DNA from: JABMMZ01 sp040386935 | Lineage (GTDB): Bacteria; Bacteroidota; Bacteroidia; NS11-12g; UBA955 | Length of the DNA: 64,000 nucleotides | Assembly: GCA_040386935.1 (NCBI GenBank) | Contig: JAZKEQ010000018.1 | Span: 45,690-109,689, forward strand | Direction of reading: 5' to 3' | Shown: in pieces, positions 1 through 9,645 of the stretch | Layout: each line of letters starts with the position of its first letter | How positions within the stretch are numbered: position 1 is the stretch's first letter | Translations under genes and position numbers: made by a program | The notes under the pieces: generated by a model | Told to the model about the DNA's origin: nothing | What the model saw: the letters and a program-made list of their open reading frames with translations, nothing else | Database searches by the model: none

Positions 1-1703
1 GTAGTGTTGATGAACTTCAATGGAGTGCCGTTATAACCCGGATCTGTTGACAAATCAAAGCTTGGTACCGGTGCTACTGCTGGCCCTAGTTCTGATACAT
101 AAGTACCTATGTAACCTGAGTCTGTACCGCCTCCATCTGATTTGAACAAGATAAACATACTACCACTGGTAGCCGTTACTTTTTTCTCTGCCTTATCGCC
201 TGATGACCAAGCCCCTAATAAGGTACCTTTATCATTTTTACCATCGAATACACTAAATACATCCCCAGGGCCATTGAATCTCAATTGAGTCATGGTTAAG
301 GTAATCTTTTGTGCGTTACATGGTGTGATCTGCAAGTATGAACGTGTGCCATAACCTTGGTCGTTACCATATTTACCGTTTGGTCCGCCATCATCGATGA
401 TAGTACCTGTGGCACTTCCTACGATATTATCCAGATTCGGTCCGTATGATCCAAAACCTAAATAGTAATTAGTTGGTGAGATTACTGTGATGTATGCACA
501 TTTTTTTCTTACTGCTGATGCGCCTATGCCGTTTGTTGATACCAACTCTACGCAATAGGTACCTTCTCTATAGAAGGTTACGAATGGATTTTGTGAAAAT
601 TGAGTCGTTCCGTAATCATAGCTGATCCAACCATTGTTGTAATCTGAAACCGGATCTAATGGGTCATTCTTAAAAGTTACTGAATCATAGATTTCCCATC
701 TCCATAAGTATGGACCATCTGATGATAAATCAAATAACTGCAAACCTTCGTAAATCTCTACTGTAGTTTTGCTTGCGATGAAGTCTGCTTTTGGTACTAC
801 TGTTGGGCTGATTAAGCTTAAACATTTTACTGTGCTATCTTTACCTAAGCAGTTAGTGCTTCTCAATTTTACACATTTTGTGCCCGGAGTGGTCCAGGTT
901 GAACTGTTAGTGCTGTAATCTGGTGTTACTGATTTTTGCTCATAGCTACCATCGTTGTTAACATCCCAAGCATGCTCGGTATATCCTTTTTGGTTGCTGT
1001 TGATTAATTTTACAACTGTACGTACAAACGCCTGACTTGGTGCAATGAAGTTCGCACTTACTGAGGTTGGTAATACTAGATTGATACTGAAATCGGTTGA
1101 TTCACCGTAGTATAATTGATAAGAAGAACAAGTAGTACAACCGGTACCTGTTCCGATGTTACCACCGTATTGGTAATCTGTGATTACACGTAATCTGGTT
1201 GCTGTTGGTGTAACGTTACATGGAATTGTAAAGTTGAATGGAGTCAGAGTACCTGGTGTGTTGTTACCTGATGTGGTATTCCAACCACCAAGAAATTCAC
1301 CCGCATCACTGAAATCTTTATCATTGTTTAAATCTATATAAGCGCCCCATTTACCACCGTAAACTGAACCGTAGTAATAAGATGCTGAACTTGTTTCCAG
1401 GGTGTAAGTGTTACCTGCTGTTAGATCAAACGCTTTTGAAGGGCTGTTTGCTAAACGGAATTCAGCGCCACATGTTGCGCCTGCACTTAAACCATCAGCA
1501 GCTCTGTTGTAAACAACAGTACCACCAACTGAAATTCTGATTTGTTCTTGAGAAACGAGATAGTTAGAAGTTGACATCTGGTACTGATAGCTGTGATCAG
1601 TATTACACCAAGGTGCCTGAGCATGAGCATTAAAATAGCCGATGCACATGATGGCGAAAAGGGCTACTTTAAAGACTTGGAACTTAGTAATTAATTTTTT
1701 CAT
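1..1703 (-). CDS. Secreted GEVED/PKD/CUB-domain surface protein, C-terminus beyond window
   Basis: Read on the minus strand, an open frame starts at the ATG at 1703 and runs off the left edge (567 codons visible). A signal peptide covers about residues 1-30 and ends in AHAQ. A GEVED-like domain (about 80-205) ends in a GESTDFSINL motif. Two PKD-like segments follow, then a CUB-like domain (about 425-540) with the phrase QGYGTRSYLQITPCNA. The same domain order and many identical phrases occur in the protein at 21460-25572, so the two are paralogues; by analogy the missing end probably carries Ig-like repeats and a T9SS sorting domain. The role is probably cell-surface or secreted adhesion or binding. 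Domain names are from recognition of motifs, and the ligand is unknown. Confidence 0.85.
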   Translation of the reverse strand, partial: MKKLITKFQVFKVALFAIMCIGYFNAHAQAPWCNTDHSYQYQMSTSNYLVSQEQIRISVGGTVVYNRAADGLSAGATCGAEFRLANSPSKAFDLTAGNTYTLETSSASYYYGSVYGGKWGAYIDLNNDKDFSDAGEFLGGWNTTSGNNTPGTLTPFNFTIPCNVTPTATRLRVITDYQYGGNIGTGTGCTTCSSYQLYYGESTDFSINLVLPTSVSANFIAPSQAFVRTVVKLINSNQKGYTEHAWDVNNDGSYEQKSVTPDYSTNSSTWTTPGTKCVKLRSTNCLGKDSTVKCLSLISPTVVPKADFIASKTTVEIYEGLQLFDLSSDGPYLWRWEIYDSVTFKNDPLDPVSDYNNGWISYDYGTTQFSQNPFVTFYREGTYCVELVSTNGIGASAVRKKCAYITVISPTNYYLGFGSYGPNLDNIVGSATGTIIDDGGPNGKYGNDQGYGTRSYLQITPCNAQKITLTMTQLRFNGPGDVFSVFDGKNDKGTLLGAWSSGDKAEKKVTATSGSMFILFKSDGGGTDSGYIGTYVSELGPAVAPVPSFDLSTDPGYNGTPLKFINT

Positions 1704-2069
1704 ATAAGACTTATTAATAATATTAGGGTTCAATTATAAAACAATATTTTTGTAAAAAAAAAAGGATTGCCACTTTTTTACTAAAATAATGCAGAGGGCT
1801 GTTAAAAATGACTTGTTTTTTACAAAATTCTGCGTAGTGAAATGATCGGAAAGTAGATGAGCGAATATTCCTTTGAATATTGCTTGACGTGGGCTTCGTG
1901 ATTTACCTCTTAAAATTTTAGAGAATAAAAAATGAACGTTAAAAGGGAGATATAATTCTTTCATGATTAAAAAAAATTTAATCAAAATTATACCATTAAA
2001 ACAATCAATTATTTGCTATTTTTTAATAGGATAAATCGATGACATTTTTAATGCAAAAAAATGACATAA
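1704..2069. other. Intergenic region upstream of the truncated surface-protein gene
   Basis: AT-rich spacer between two minus-strand genes. It must hold the promoter of the surface-protein gene ending at 1703, but I see no clear TAnnTTTG element on the minus strand. A short open frame inside it has no signal, motif or composition that suggests a real protein. Confidence 0.5.
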
Positions 2070-3341
2070 TTACTTCAAAATAATCAAATTTTGACCAATT
2101 TTTAAAGATTCAGAAGATAACTCGTTCCATTTTTTTATATCATCAACCGATACACTGTGAGATTTTGCGATAGAATAAAGGGTATCGCCTGACTTTACAA
2201 CATAAGTCACTTTATTGCTTTTAGATGGTGTGGAAATTTGTGATGCAACGCCAGTAGCATTCACCTTGAGCCGCTGCCCCGCAGCTATTTGCTCATTAGA
2301 TAAATTATTTTTAGACTTTATTTCTTCAAGCGTCATCCCGTATTTTTTACAAATGCCGTATAAGGTTTCTCCACTCGAAACAACATGGTACACTTCAGCA
2401 CTTGCCATTGTTGGTTTTGACTCTTCTACTCTGCCTGTATCGGGCATTGTTGTTGCTTTGTGCTGTAATTGTAAAACACTTCCCGGAGCTGGTTCTGTGC
2501 CGGGTTCCATTAGATTTTTTTTATATAAACTGTTGAGCTTTATTGCATACTTCTGAGAAATCGTCCACATATTTTCGCCTGCATTTACGGTATGACTGCT
2601 GACACTCGCTTTTCTTTTCTTGGGTTTCAGATACAGGACATCTCCCGGTGAAATGGTATGAAAATTCAAATCGTTGTTTTTTATCAATCGTTTCTCACTG
2701 ATGCCATTAGCCGATGCAACATTACCGGTTGTTTGATTCACTTGGACTACTGTTACTGGAATATTATTGGGATTCACAATGTCAATATTTGCAGGCATTT
2801 GCTGATTGTATGGATTATACCCATTCATAACAAGGGTATCAAATTGAGCCAGATGATTCCTTTCGATGCAACTTATCAGTAACTCTGAATATTTTTTATT
2901 AGTTGCATACCCTGCTGCCAACAAACCTGAAGCCCAGGCTTTATAATCCGATATCTGATAGGTAAATAATTCAGCATAGCGTTTATTATCTCTTAAAAAT
3001 TTTGAATGGTCTTTATACGATTCTTCTGCATTGGTATAGCATCTGAAACACTCCTGCAAAGCATCGTCATCTTCAAGAATAGAACAACCTGTCCATTCTT
3101 TTTTACACTTTATCCCAAAATGGTTATTTCCTTGCTTGGCTAAACGGCTATTTCCACTTCCGCTCTCCAATAATCCCTGGGCAAGAGTAATACTGGCCGG
3201 AATTTTAAATTCAATCATTTCGCGCATGGCGATATCTTTGAAACTATCGATATACTGGCCTACAGTAATGGTTTGGGCGCCTGCAGCAGTATAAAACAGC
3301 AGTAAAAAACTATAAATATAAAATTTCTTTATACGGTACAT
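2070..3341 (-). CDS. LysM-containing N-acetylglucosaminidase (GH73-type), cell-wall hydrolase
   Basis: A 423-residue exported protein predicted to cleave the glycan strand of peptidoglycan. A signal peptide occupies residues 1-22 (ends AAGAQ). The glucosaminidase domain spans about 25-165, with the putative catalytic Glu in ITLAQGLLESGSGNS and the family phrase NNHFGIKC. Three LysM modules follow at about 245-295, 318-362 and 378-423, each with a GE(N/T)(M/L) or GDTLY core, giving peptidoglycan binding. The ATG at 3341 is divergent from dsbD, leaving only about 70 bases between the two true starts. Likely roles are septum cleavage or wall remodelling. Family assignment is firm; the exact bond cut is inferred. 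Confidence 0.9.
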   Translation of the reverse strand: MYRIKKFYIYSFLLLFYTAAGAQTITVGQYIDSFKDIAMREMIEFKIPASITLAQGLLESGSGNSRLAKQGNNHFGIKCKKEWTGCSILEDDDALQECFRCYTNAEESYKDHSKFLRDNKRYAELFTYQISDYKAWASGLLAAGYATNKKYSELLISCIERNHLAQFDTLVMNGYNPYNQQMPANIDIVNPNNIPVTVVQVNQTTGNVASANGISEKRLIKNNDLNFHTISPGDVLYLKPKKRKASVSSHTVNAGENMWTISQKYAIKLNSLYKKNLMEPGTEPAPGSVLQLQHKATTMPDTGRVEESKPTMASAEVYHVVSSGETLYGICKKYGMTLEEIKSKNNLSNEQIAAGQRLKVNATGVASQISTPSKSNKVTYVVKSGDTLYSIAKSHSVSVDDIKKWNELSSESLKIGQNLIILK

Positions 3342-3364
3342 GTGACAACTGACATCAAAAATAA

Positions 3365-3395
3365 TTGGCAGACAACTTTTTGCACCATATTTTTG
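3365..3395 (+). promoter_or_regulatory. Bacteroidota-type promoter of dsbD
   Basis: TTG at 3365-3367, a 20-base spacer, then TATTTTTG at 3388-3395, matching the Bacteroidota -33/-7 consensus (TTG, 19-21, TAnnTTTG). It predicts transcription from about 3402, twelve bases before the ATG at 3414. It therefore argues against the longer in-frame start at 3342, which lies upstream of the promoter. Confidence 0.6.
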
Positions 3396-3413
3396 TCAAC
3401 ATATTATATAACG

Positions 3414-5582
3414 ATGAAAAGTATCCAAATATTTTGTTTAGTCCTATTTACCTTATTGTTTTCAAGCAAATCAAACGCTCAAAATAAACCGACCGGCAAT
3501 CCTGTTTTTAAAATAACATTCAGTGACAATAGTCCTAAAACCGGTGAAATTATTGAAATCATCATCAAAGCTGATATTCCAGAAGGTATCCATATGTACA
3601 GCACTTATAACAAGTGTGATGTAGGTCCGTTACCAATTGTACTTAATTTTATTAATCCAACAGGTTATTGCACAGTAGATAAGCCATATAGTGTTGGCGA
3701 TAAGAGAGCAAATGATCCTGTTTTCGAATGTGAGGTTGGCGAGTTTCATCACAAAGCTGAAATACGACAAAAAATAAGAGTGCTTGCCGCAGATATAAAA
3801 GTCAATACAACAATTGAGGGTCAATGGTGCACAGAATCAGAATGTGTTGGTTTTGGTGGACTGATACCCATCACATTAAAAGGCACATTAAAGGCTACAG
3901 GCACCACAATTAAGTGTACCGAGCAAATAGTTGAAAATCAAGAAACACCTGAAACTATTCCTGTAATTGACACTACAAAGAAAATAATTGATACTGCTAC
4001 TGCACTTTCTGAAATAAAATCAACTACCCATAGCTACAAACTATCAGGCAGCAATGATACAGGTTCTTGTATTGTCAAAACTTTCAATGGACAGAAATCT
4101 GAAACCGATCAGGAAGACAACTTGGGCTTATTCCTTGTTGCTTTCTTATCAGGTCTGGCAGGTTTGTTAACGCCATGTGTATTCCCAATGATACCAATGA
4201 CTGTATCGTTCTTTTTAAAAGATAAAAAAAGCAAGCGCAAAGCGATTAATAATGGTATATTCTTTGGCCTTTCTATTATTGGTATTTATGTTATATTAGG
4301 AACAGTTGTTTCTTTTGTATCAGGCGCTGATGCAGGTAACTTCATCTCCACTCACTGGTTACCAAATATATTGTTTTTTATAATATTTGTTATTTTCGCC
4401 TTTTCGTTTTTCGGAGCTTTCGAAATTGTTCTGCCAAGTCGCTTTGCCAATACCGTTGACCGCGAGGCAGATAAAGGCGGTTTTTATGGCATTTTCTTTA
4501 TGGCTTTAACATTGGCCATTGTGTCATTTTCTTGCACAGGACCTATAGTGGGCAGTGTATTGGTTGAAAGTGCTAAGGGTAGCTCATTCGTACGACCTGT
4601 TATTGCTATGCTGGGATTTGGATTGGCATTTGCCCTCCCATTCTCATTATTTGCTATTTTCCCAAATTGGCTGAATAGTCTGCCTAAAAGTGGTGGCTGG
4701 TTGAATAGCGTGAAAGTTTGTTTTGGTTTTATAGAGCTTGCGCTTGGTTTGAAATTTTTAAGTACTGCCGATCAAACCTATCACTGGCACCTGCTTGATA
4801 GAGAAGTTTATCTCTGCTTGTGGATCATCATTTTCGGACTCATGGGTATTTACTTATTGGGCAAATTAAAATTCTCGCACGACAGTGAATTAAAATACCT
4901 GAAAGTGCCGCGCTTGCTTTTGGCTATTACTACACTTTCTTTTGTTATGTATATGATTCCGGGTTTATGGGGTGCACCTCTGAAATTTTTATCAGGTTAC
5001 CTGCCTCCGATGAGTACCCAGGATTTCGACATCAACAGAAGCATTAGAGAAGCTCAGGGTATAAAAGGCAACCTTTGTAAAAAACCATCCTATTCAAACG
5101 AATTACATATTCCACATGGCTTAAGTGCCTATTATGATTATGATGAAGCTGTTGCCTGCTCTAAAGAGCTTAAAAAGCCTTTATTCATCGACTTCACAGG
5201 CCACGGCTGTGTAAATTGCCGCAAAATGGAAGAAAAAGTATGGAGTGATCCAAGGGTATTGAAAATATTAAACGAAGACTATGTCATTGCTTCTTTATAT
5301 GTAGATGATAAAAAAATAAAATTACCTTCTTCAGAATATTTTAAAGGTCGTTTCAGCCAAAGAGAAATCACAACCCTTGGCAATAAGAATGCAGAAATTG
5401 AACAGTGTTATTTTGGCGCATCATCTCAACCGCTCTATTGTTTATTGGATGGCAAAGAAGATTTGCTTCAAAAACCCGTAGGCAGTGTTATTAACGATAA
5501 GCAGTTTAATACCGAAGAGTTTCTGAAGTTTCTTGAAAATGGCGTAAAGGAATATAAACTCAGAAACCCTGTCAAGAAATAA
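3414..5582 (+). CDS. dsbD: Thiol:disulfide interchange protein DsbD (cytochrome c biogenesis/thioredoxin fusion)
   Basis: A 722-residue inner-membrane protein that carries electrons from cytoplasmic thioredoxin to the periplasm. Signal peptide 1-23; an N-terminal DsbD-alpha-like domain to about 165 with the pair WCTESEC; a polytopic CcdA/DsbD-beta region (about 235-540) with the two membrane cysteines in LLTPCVFPMIPM and SFSCTGPIVGS; a C-terminal thioredoxin fold with C599-V-N-C602. The ATG at 3414 is chosen because it directly precedes the signal peptide and follows a good promoter. It probably supplies reductant to apocytochromes matured by the ccm cluster at 39202-43814 and to the TlpA-like protein at 35468. 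It converges on the next gene with only 8 bases between stops. Confidence 0.9.
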   Translation: MKSIQIFCLVLFTLLFSSKSNAQNKPTGNPVFKITFSDNSPKTGEIIEIIIKADIPEGIHMYSTYNKCDVGPLPIVLNFINPTGYCTVDKPYSVGDKRANDPVFECEVGEFHHKAEIRQKIRVLAADIKVNTTIEGQWCTESECVGFGGLIPITLKGTLKATGTTIKCTEQIVENQETPETIPVIDTTKKIIDTATALSEIKSTTHSYKLSGSNDTGSCIVKTFNGQKSETDQEDNLGLFLVAFLSGLAGLLTPCVFPMIPMTVSFFLKDKKSKRKAINNGIFFGLSIIGIYVILGTVVSFVSGADAGNFISTHWLPNILFFIIFVIFAFSFFGAFEIVLPSRFANTVDREADKGGFYGIFFMALTLAIVSFSCTGPIVGSVLVESAKGSSFVRPVIAMLGFGLAFALPFSLFAIFPNWLNSLPKSGGWLNSVKVCFGFIELALGLKFLSTADQTYHWHLLDREVYLCLWIIIFGLMGIYLLGKLKFSHDSELKYLKVPRLLLAITTLSFVMYMIPGLWGAPLKFLSGYLPPMSTQDFDINRSIREAQGIKGNLCKKPSYSNELHIPHGLSAYYDYDEAVACSKELKKPLFIDFTGHGCVNCRKMEEKVWSDPRVLKILNEDYVIASLYVDDKKIKLPSSEYFKGRFSQREITTLGNKNAEIEQCYFGASSQPLYCLLDGKEDLLQKPVGSVINDKQFNTEEFLKFLENGVKEYKLRNPVKK

Positions 5583-5590
5583 ATATTTCT

Positions 5591-7423
5591 TTATTTAATT
5601 ACCTGAACCACTCCGTGTGACTTTACTGATGCACCGCATCCTGTTGCTTCAATAAAATAAAAATAGGTACCATTCGGAAAGTTTTCAGCATTCCAGGGAA
5701 TGTTATCAGTTTCAAAGATATTCAATCCCCATCTGTTAAAAATCGTGAGGTGGTAATTATAAGAAGGGTTTAAATCGGGATAAACATCATTGATGCCATC
5801 CTCATTGGGGGTAAACGCATTTGCAAATTTGAAAATATCAATGACTGATATTCCTTCCAATTGCATACTATCTACATAAGGACAACCATTCTTCTTCTCC
5901 CCATTAATACTGAAACTCCCTTTCTTTCTAACCAAAATTAAGGTGTCGCGATAATTTGCAGGTATCTGTAATGGACTGCTCCACCAATTGATGGATTTAA
6001 AATCTCCTCTTACCCATATCATGGCTTCCAATTCTTTTGTATCAGGATTGCATACCAGACCATCAGATCCCATAGCAACATTTTGATGGTCGTGAAAAAT
6101 TTCACAAGTGTCATACTTCAGACATTTCCCATAAGTTATTCTTAACCAATACTTGCCCTCAGCCTGGGCGATTATAAAGGAATCAGTTGCACCGGTATTC
6201 CATAGATATTTAGCTTGTTTAAAAAATTGATTGGGAAATAATAGTTTAGGGCTGTTATCACAAATCAAGGTGTCTTTTGGTAAATTAAACTCAATATTAT
6301 CGAGAATTGTAATTTGCTTTATCAGCGAGTCCATGCAATTGCCATTCCTGGCAATAAGTTTTACTGTATAAACCCCTGCCTGAGGGTATTTATAATAACC
6401 GCTGGCAGTGTTGGCTGTATCTGCTGTGGTTGAAGGGTCACCAAAATTCCACAAATAACTGCTCGCATTATTGCTGTTATTGGTGAATAAAACTTCTCTG
6501 TCACAATTTACATCAGGGGTGGCAAAGGCCGAGGTTGTTTCGAATACACATTGTTGAACATTAAATTGATAATCTCGTTGCGTGAAGCCTATTAACTGAC
6601 CATTTCGATACTCTTTGACAACGATGCCTACAACAAATTGCCCTGATACAGTTGGTGTTAATTTCAATAACCCTGTACTTCTGTTAATAGAAGCATTGGG
6701 TGATGCATCTATGGCTACATTATAAGTGTAGCCCGATTGGTATGTTACAGTACTGAAAGGTGGTGATTCAAAATTGTTAAATACCGGCCTTGGGTCATTT
6801 TGAGAGCCCCCGGTATAAGGTTGGAAGAATTCATATACAAGGCTATCTCCATCCGCATCAGTAGCAGCATGGTCGAAAATAAGCGGTGCATTGGTACATA
6901 GAAAGTTGGGAGGGAGATTTTTGAAAACAGGGCTGCTATTAGCGCCAATACCTGCAGTATCAACAATTTTAGTCCATATATTTTCACCTGTTGCATCAGG
7001 AGAAATCAGATTAAGTATCGTTCTATTGCGACAACATCTCTGAAAGGTCAGAATATACCCTTTACTCCTGTAAGGAAGCGTTACTACGGTATCGTAAAAG
7101 TAGGCGTCCACACAAGCATCCGGTGCAATTTTAATGCAATTGTAATTTGTTTTCGAAACGCGTATGGGTAGCGCCCTTTTGATAGCGAAACACAAATCTG
7201 TGAGTTGAATATTAGAATCTGCAGAGTAAACACCAATATTGGCAAAAACATCTTGTGCTATTGCTGCTGGCTGACCATTGAAACAATCGATGTATAGTTT
7301 TAACGTAATTTTATACCGACTGTTACTCAATGGACTATATGTCAACTCCCCTCCAACGATATGTGTGGCGGTGGCATTGCCAATTGACAACAGAAGACAT
7401 ATGAATAAGATGAGTTGCTTCAA
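5591..7423 (-). CDS. T9SS type B (gliding-motility C-terminal) secreted protein with PKD domain
   Basis: A 610-residue secreted protein. Signal peptide about 1-19 (MKQLILFICLLLSIGNATA), then a THIVGGELTYS opening typical of a Bacteroidota surface family. A PKD domain lies at about 305-365 (SSYLWNFGDPS), and the last 85 residues form the CHU_C/type B sorting domain (NAFTPNEDGINDVYP, LTIFNRWG, NGTYFYFI). T9SS would carry it across the outer membrane and anchor or release it. The only usable start is TTG at 7423, with an in-frame TAA two codons upstream. The opening resembles that of the giant protein at 60273. The ligand or function is unknown. Confidence 0.88.
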   Translation of the reverse strand: MKQLILFICLLLSIGNATATHIVGGELTYSPLSNSRYKITLKLYIDCFNGQPAAIAQDVFANIGVYSADSNIQLTDLCFAIKRALPIRVSKTNYNCIKIAPDACVDAYFYDTVVTLPYRSKGYILTFQRCCRNRTILNLISPDATGENIWTKIVDTAGIGANSSPVFKNLPPNFLCTNAPLIFDHAATDADGDSLVYEFFQPYTGGSQNDPRPVFNNFESPPFSTVTYQSGYTYNVAIDASPNASINRSTGLLKLTPTVSGQFVVGIVVKEYRNGQLIGFTQRDYQFNVQQCVFETTSAFATPDVNCDREVLFTNNSNNASSYLWNFGDPSTTADTANTASGYYKYPQAGVYTVKLIARNGNCMDSLIKQITILDNIEFNLPKDTLICDNSPKLLFPNQFFKQAKYLWNTGATDSFIIAQAEGKYWLRITYGKCLKYDTCEIFHDHQNVAMGSDGLVCNPDTKELEAMIWVRGDFKSINWWSSPLQIPANYRDTLILVRKKGSFSINGEKKNGCPYVDSMQLEGISVIDIFKFANAFTPNEDGINDVYPDLNPSYNYHLTIFNRWGLNIFETDNIPWNAENFPNGTYFYFIEATGCGASVKSHGVVQVIK

Positions 7424-7487
7424 TCTTTATTTAAGATACGAATTTAAGATAAAAAGTTTCTTCATCCCCAAAATTAAATTAAAGTTC

Positions 7488-7495
7488 TATTTTTG
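7488..7495 (+). promoter_or_regulatory. -7 promoter element close to the start of the 7504 gene
   Basis: TATTTTTG fits the TAnnTTTG -7 consensus and ends eight bases before the ATG at 7504, so the transcript would be leaderless or nearly so. No TTG is found at the proper upstream spacing. Confidence 0.4.
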
Positions 7496-7503
7496 AGCAA
7501 TAA

Positions 7504-8877
7504 ATGAAACTGTTTTCATTGAATAATCTGTGGAAATTAAGCCACTTAGCATTTCTGGGGCTTTTGCTACTATCTGTTGTTTTTGCTATTGAAAGAGTCT
7601 GTTACATCGACAGTGCTTACATGCTTTTCAGAATGGTGAATACAGAAAGTATCATTGCAGAGGGTGGTCGCTTGACCAATGCTATTCCGCAATTCATCCC
7701 ATGGTTGATGATAAAAGCTGGGTTATCATTGAATTCAATCGTTATCGGATTTTCATTCATGGATATTGCTGTGCTCTATGCCGTTTTTCTCCTTGTCGGC
7801 ATCTATTTTCGTCAAAAGTTGTTGGCTAGTATTTTTGTCATTTTACTGATGTTGGGTGTCAGCAGTACTTTTTTTGATGTTGTTACTGAAACAAAAGCCG
7901 CTTTGGCTATTGCAGTAATTTTAACAGCTGCATTATCTTCTGACAATAAAACACCTTTTTGGTTATTAATTTTAATCGTCTTTTCAGGTATTTTTTCCCA
8001 CCCCGTTTTCATTCTCTATTTTTTCATAATCATTGCATTTTTTTACAGTAAAAATGATGCAAAAAAATATGGCAAATTAGTGCTTGCTGGAAGTATTTTA
8101 ATTGGTTTAAAAATAGGCATTATTGGCGCCACTGTTTATGAACAAAATTTACTCTCAATCAACCACCTTTACGAAAGCTTTCAACACTCCTTTATTCATG
8201 AGTACATCAGCATTTGGTTAGATCCGTATTACATTGCTTTACCAGTGATAATGCTTGTCGTAGTGGCCTATTTAACTATCAATAAAAAGTGGAAGTTTCT
8301 GCTTTTTTATATGCTTTCAATAATCAGTTTGTACATCATTTTAGCTGTTATTTACTCGGCTGGAGATAGTCGTATGATGATTCAAAAAACAATGTTTGTT
8401 TTGCATTTTACAATGCTGTTACCGCTTGTAAAAATAGATGAAAAAAACAACTTCCTTTTTAAGTTTATTTCACCCTTATTTTTTGTTGTTTTATTAACGA
8501 CTTTTTATTCCATTATAAATGCTTCATCTGCCTATAGAGAAAGGGTTATTATTTTGACTGATTTTCTTAAAAAACTACCTGCCGAAAGTGATAAATATTT
8601 GATTCATGAAAACAATATTAATCACGATAAAATAATGGCCACCTGGGCCCTCTCACACGAAACACTTCTGCTTTCAAATATTAAATACGGTAAAAGTTTG
8701 GCGCTGAAAAATTTTAGGGATCACAACGATACTTTACAATTGTCAAAATATCCCAATGCATTCCGACCGGCTTTCGGCTATCCCATTAAAAAAAATGAAC
8801 TTAATGAAGCTTATTTTAATCCTGATTGGACTAAGGAAAATAAGTGGCTGGATAGTGCCATGCGATTGGGGTTTTAA
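7504..8877 (+). CDS. Polytopic membrane protein of unknown function
   Basis: A 457-residue protein that I do not recognise. About ten hydrophobic segments fill residues 12-350; a soluble tail of about 95 residues follows (from about 362). The architecture, with a charged loop after the first membrane span (RMVNTESIIAEGG) and a soluble end, is reminiscent of membrane glycosyltransferase-like or EpsG-like polymer proteins, but no catalytic motif is visible, so this is only a suggestion. Its stop overlaps that of the convergent methylase gene by four bases (TTAA, 8874-8877). A promoter element sits just before the ATG. Confidence 0.75.
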   Translation: MKLFSLNNLWKLSHLAFLGLLLLSVVFAIERVCYIDSAYMLFRMVNTESIIAEGGRLTNAIPQFIPWLMIKAGLSLNSIVIGFSFMDIAVLYAVFLLVGIYFRQKLLASIFVILLMLGVSSTFFDVVTETKAALAIAVILTAALSSDNKTPFWLLILIVFSGIFSHPVFILYFFIIIAFFYSKNDAKKYGKLVLAGSILIGLKIGIIGATVYEQNLLSINHLYESFQHSFIHEYISIWLDPYYIALPVIMLVVVAYLTINKKWKFLLFYMLSIISLYIILAVIYSAGDSRMMIQKTMFVLHFTMLLPLVKIDEKNNFLFKFISPLFFVVLLTTFYSIINASSAYRERVIILTDFLKKLPAESDKYLIHENNINHDKIMATWALSHETLLLSNIKYGKSLALKNFRDHNDTLQLSKYPNAFRPAFGYPIKKNELNEAYFNPDWTKENKWLDSAMRLGF

Positions 8878-9587
8878 ACACCTAACCCAAATATACAAGG
8901 CACCTTTCCCAAATCAATTGATTGGGTCTTCCACCAACTGATTGGCTGACAGGTAATTTTTTCATCTTCCCCTGTTAGATTGTAGGCTACCAACAGCATG
9001 GTGTCTACATGTAGAAATCTGTATAAATCTTTCATTAGCTGATCATTTCTATACGGTGCTTCAATGAACAACTGTGTTCCTGTTTTGCTATCTTTCTCAC
9101 ATTTCAAAATTGCACTTTGTCTTTCTTCTGACTTAGCGGGTAAATACCCAATAAATCTGAAATCCTGACCATTCAGTCCACTGGCTGTTAATGCCAACAG
9201 AATGGATGATGGCCCGGTAAGGGGTTTCACTTTTATACCTTCCTGGTGAGCAATCCTTACAATTTGATTTCCGGGGTCAGCAATACACGGCATACCTGCT
9301 TCTGACATAAGGCCTACCATCTTATGCTGAAGTAAAAATTGTGCAATCTCCTTTTTCTGAGCTGCCGGATTGTGTTTATCGAGTTCCAGAATTTCTATTG
9401 AAGGTAAAGGAGTAGGATGACCCACAAACTTCAGGAAGTAACGGGCCGTTTTAGCATTTTCTGCTATAAAAGCGGTCAATGTGTGTACTGTTTTTAGTAC
9501 ATTTATGGGTAAATACCATGAAAAGTCAACATTTGAGATACCAACCGGTATTAGAAAAAGTTCATGCCCATGTCTTAAATTTGTCAT
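8874..9587 (-). CDS. RsmI-like SAM-dependent methyltransferase (tetrapyrrole methylase fold)
   Basis: A 237-residue protein of the corrin/porphyrin methylase superfamily, closest by motif to RsmI, which 2'-O-methylates 16S rRNA C1402. Visible signatures are the N-terminal LFLIPVGISN, the GLMSEAGMPCIADPGN segment (SAM-binding region) and LTGPSSILLALTASGLNGQDF. The order and phrases match the RsmI branch better than cobalamin enzymes, and no cobalamin genes are near. It is shorter than classic RsmI (about 280) and lacks its C-terminal extension, so the exact substrate is inferred. It is divergent from the C25 peptidase gene and converges with a TTAA stop overlap on the membrane-protein gene. 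Confidence 0.85.
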   Translation of the reverse strand: MTNLRHGHELFLIPVGISNVDFSWYLPINVLKTVHTLTAFIAENAKTARYFLKFVGHPTPLPSIEILELDKHNPAAQKKEIAQFLLQHKMVGLMSEAGMPCIADPGNQIVRIAHQEGIKVKPLTGPSSILLALTASGLNGQDFRFIGYLPAKSEERQSAILKCEKDSKTGTQLFIEAPYRNDQLMKDLYRFLHVDTMLLVAYNLTGEDEKITCQPISWWKTQSIDLGKVPCIFGLGV

Positions 9588-9614
9588 TTTACTGTATTAT
9601 TACTATTTAATGCG

Positions 9615-9622
9615 TATTTTTG
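9615..9622 (+). promoter_or_regulatory. -7 promoter element for the C25 peptidase gene
   Basis: TATTTTTG lies 23 bases before the ATG at 9646 and inside the longer open frame that begins at 9481, supporting the downstream start. No TTG is present at the expected spacing. Confidence 0.45.
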
Positions 9623-9645
9623 TAAGTAAACTATTATTTCACTCT

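Noticed and set aside
1734..1985. Small protein gene in the intergenic region before the first surface gene
   Set aside because: Low-complexity AT-rich frame, no initiation context, no domain, and it lies where the promoter of the gene ending at 1703 must be.
3342..3413. Longer N-terminus of DsbD
   Set aside because: A consensus promoter at 3365-3395 lies inside it, and the signal peptide begins at 3414.
9481..9645. Longer N-terminus of the C25 peptidase
   Set aside because: It overlaps the divergent methylase gene and precedes a clean signal peptide at 9646.
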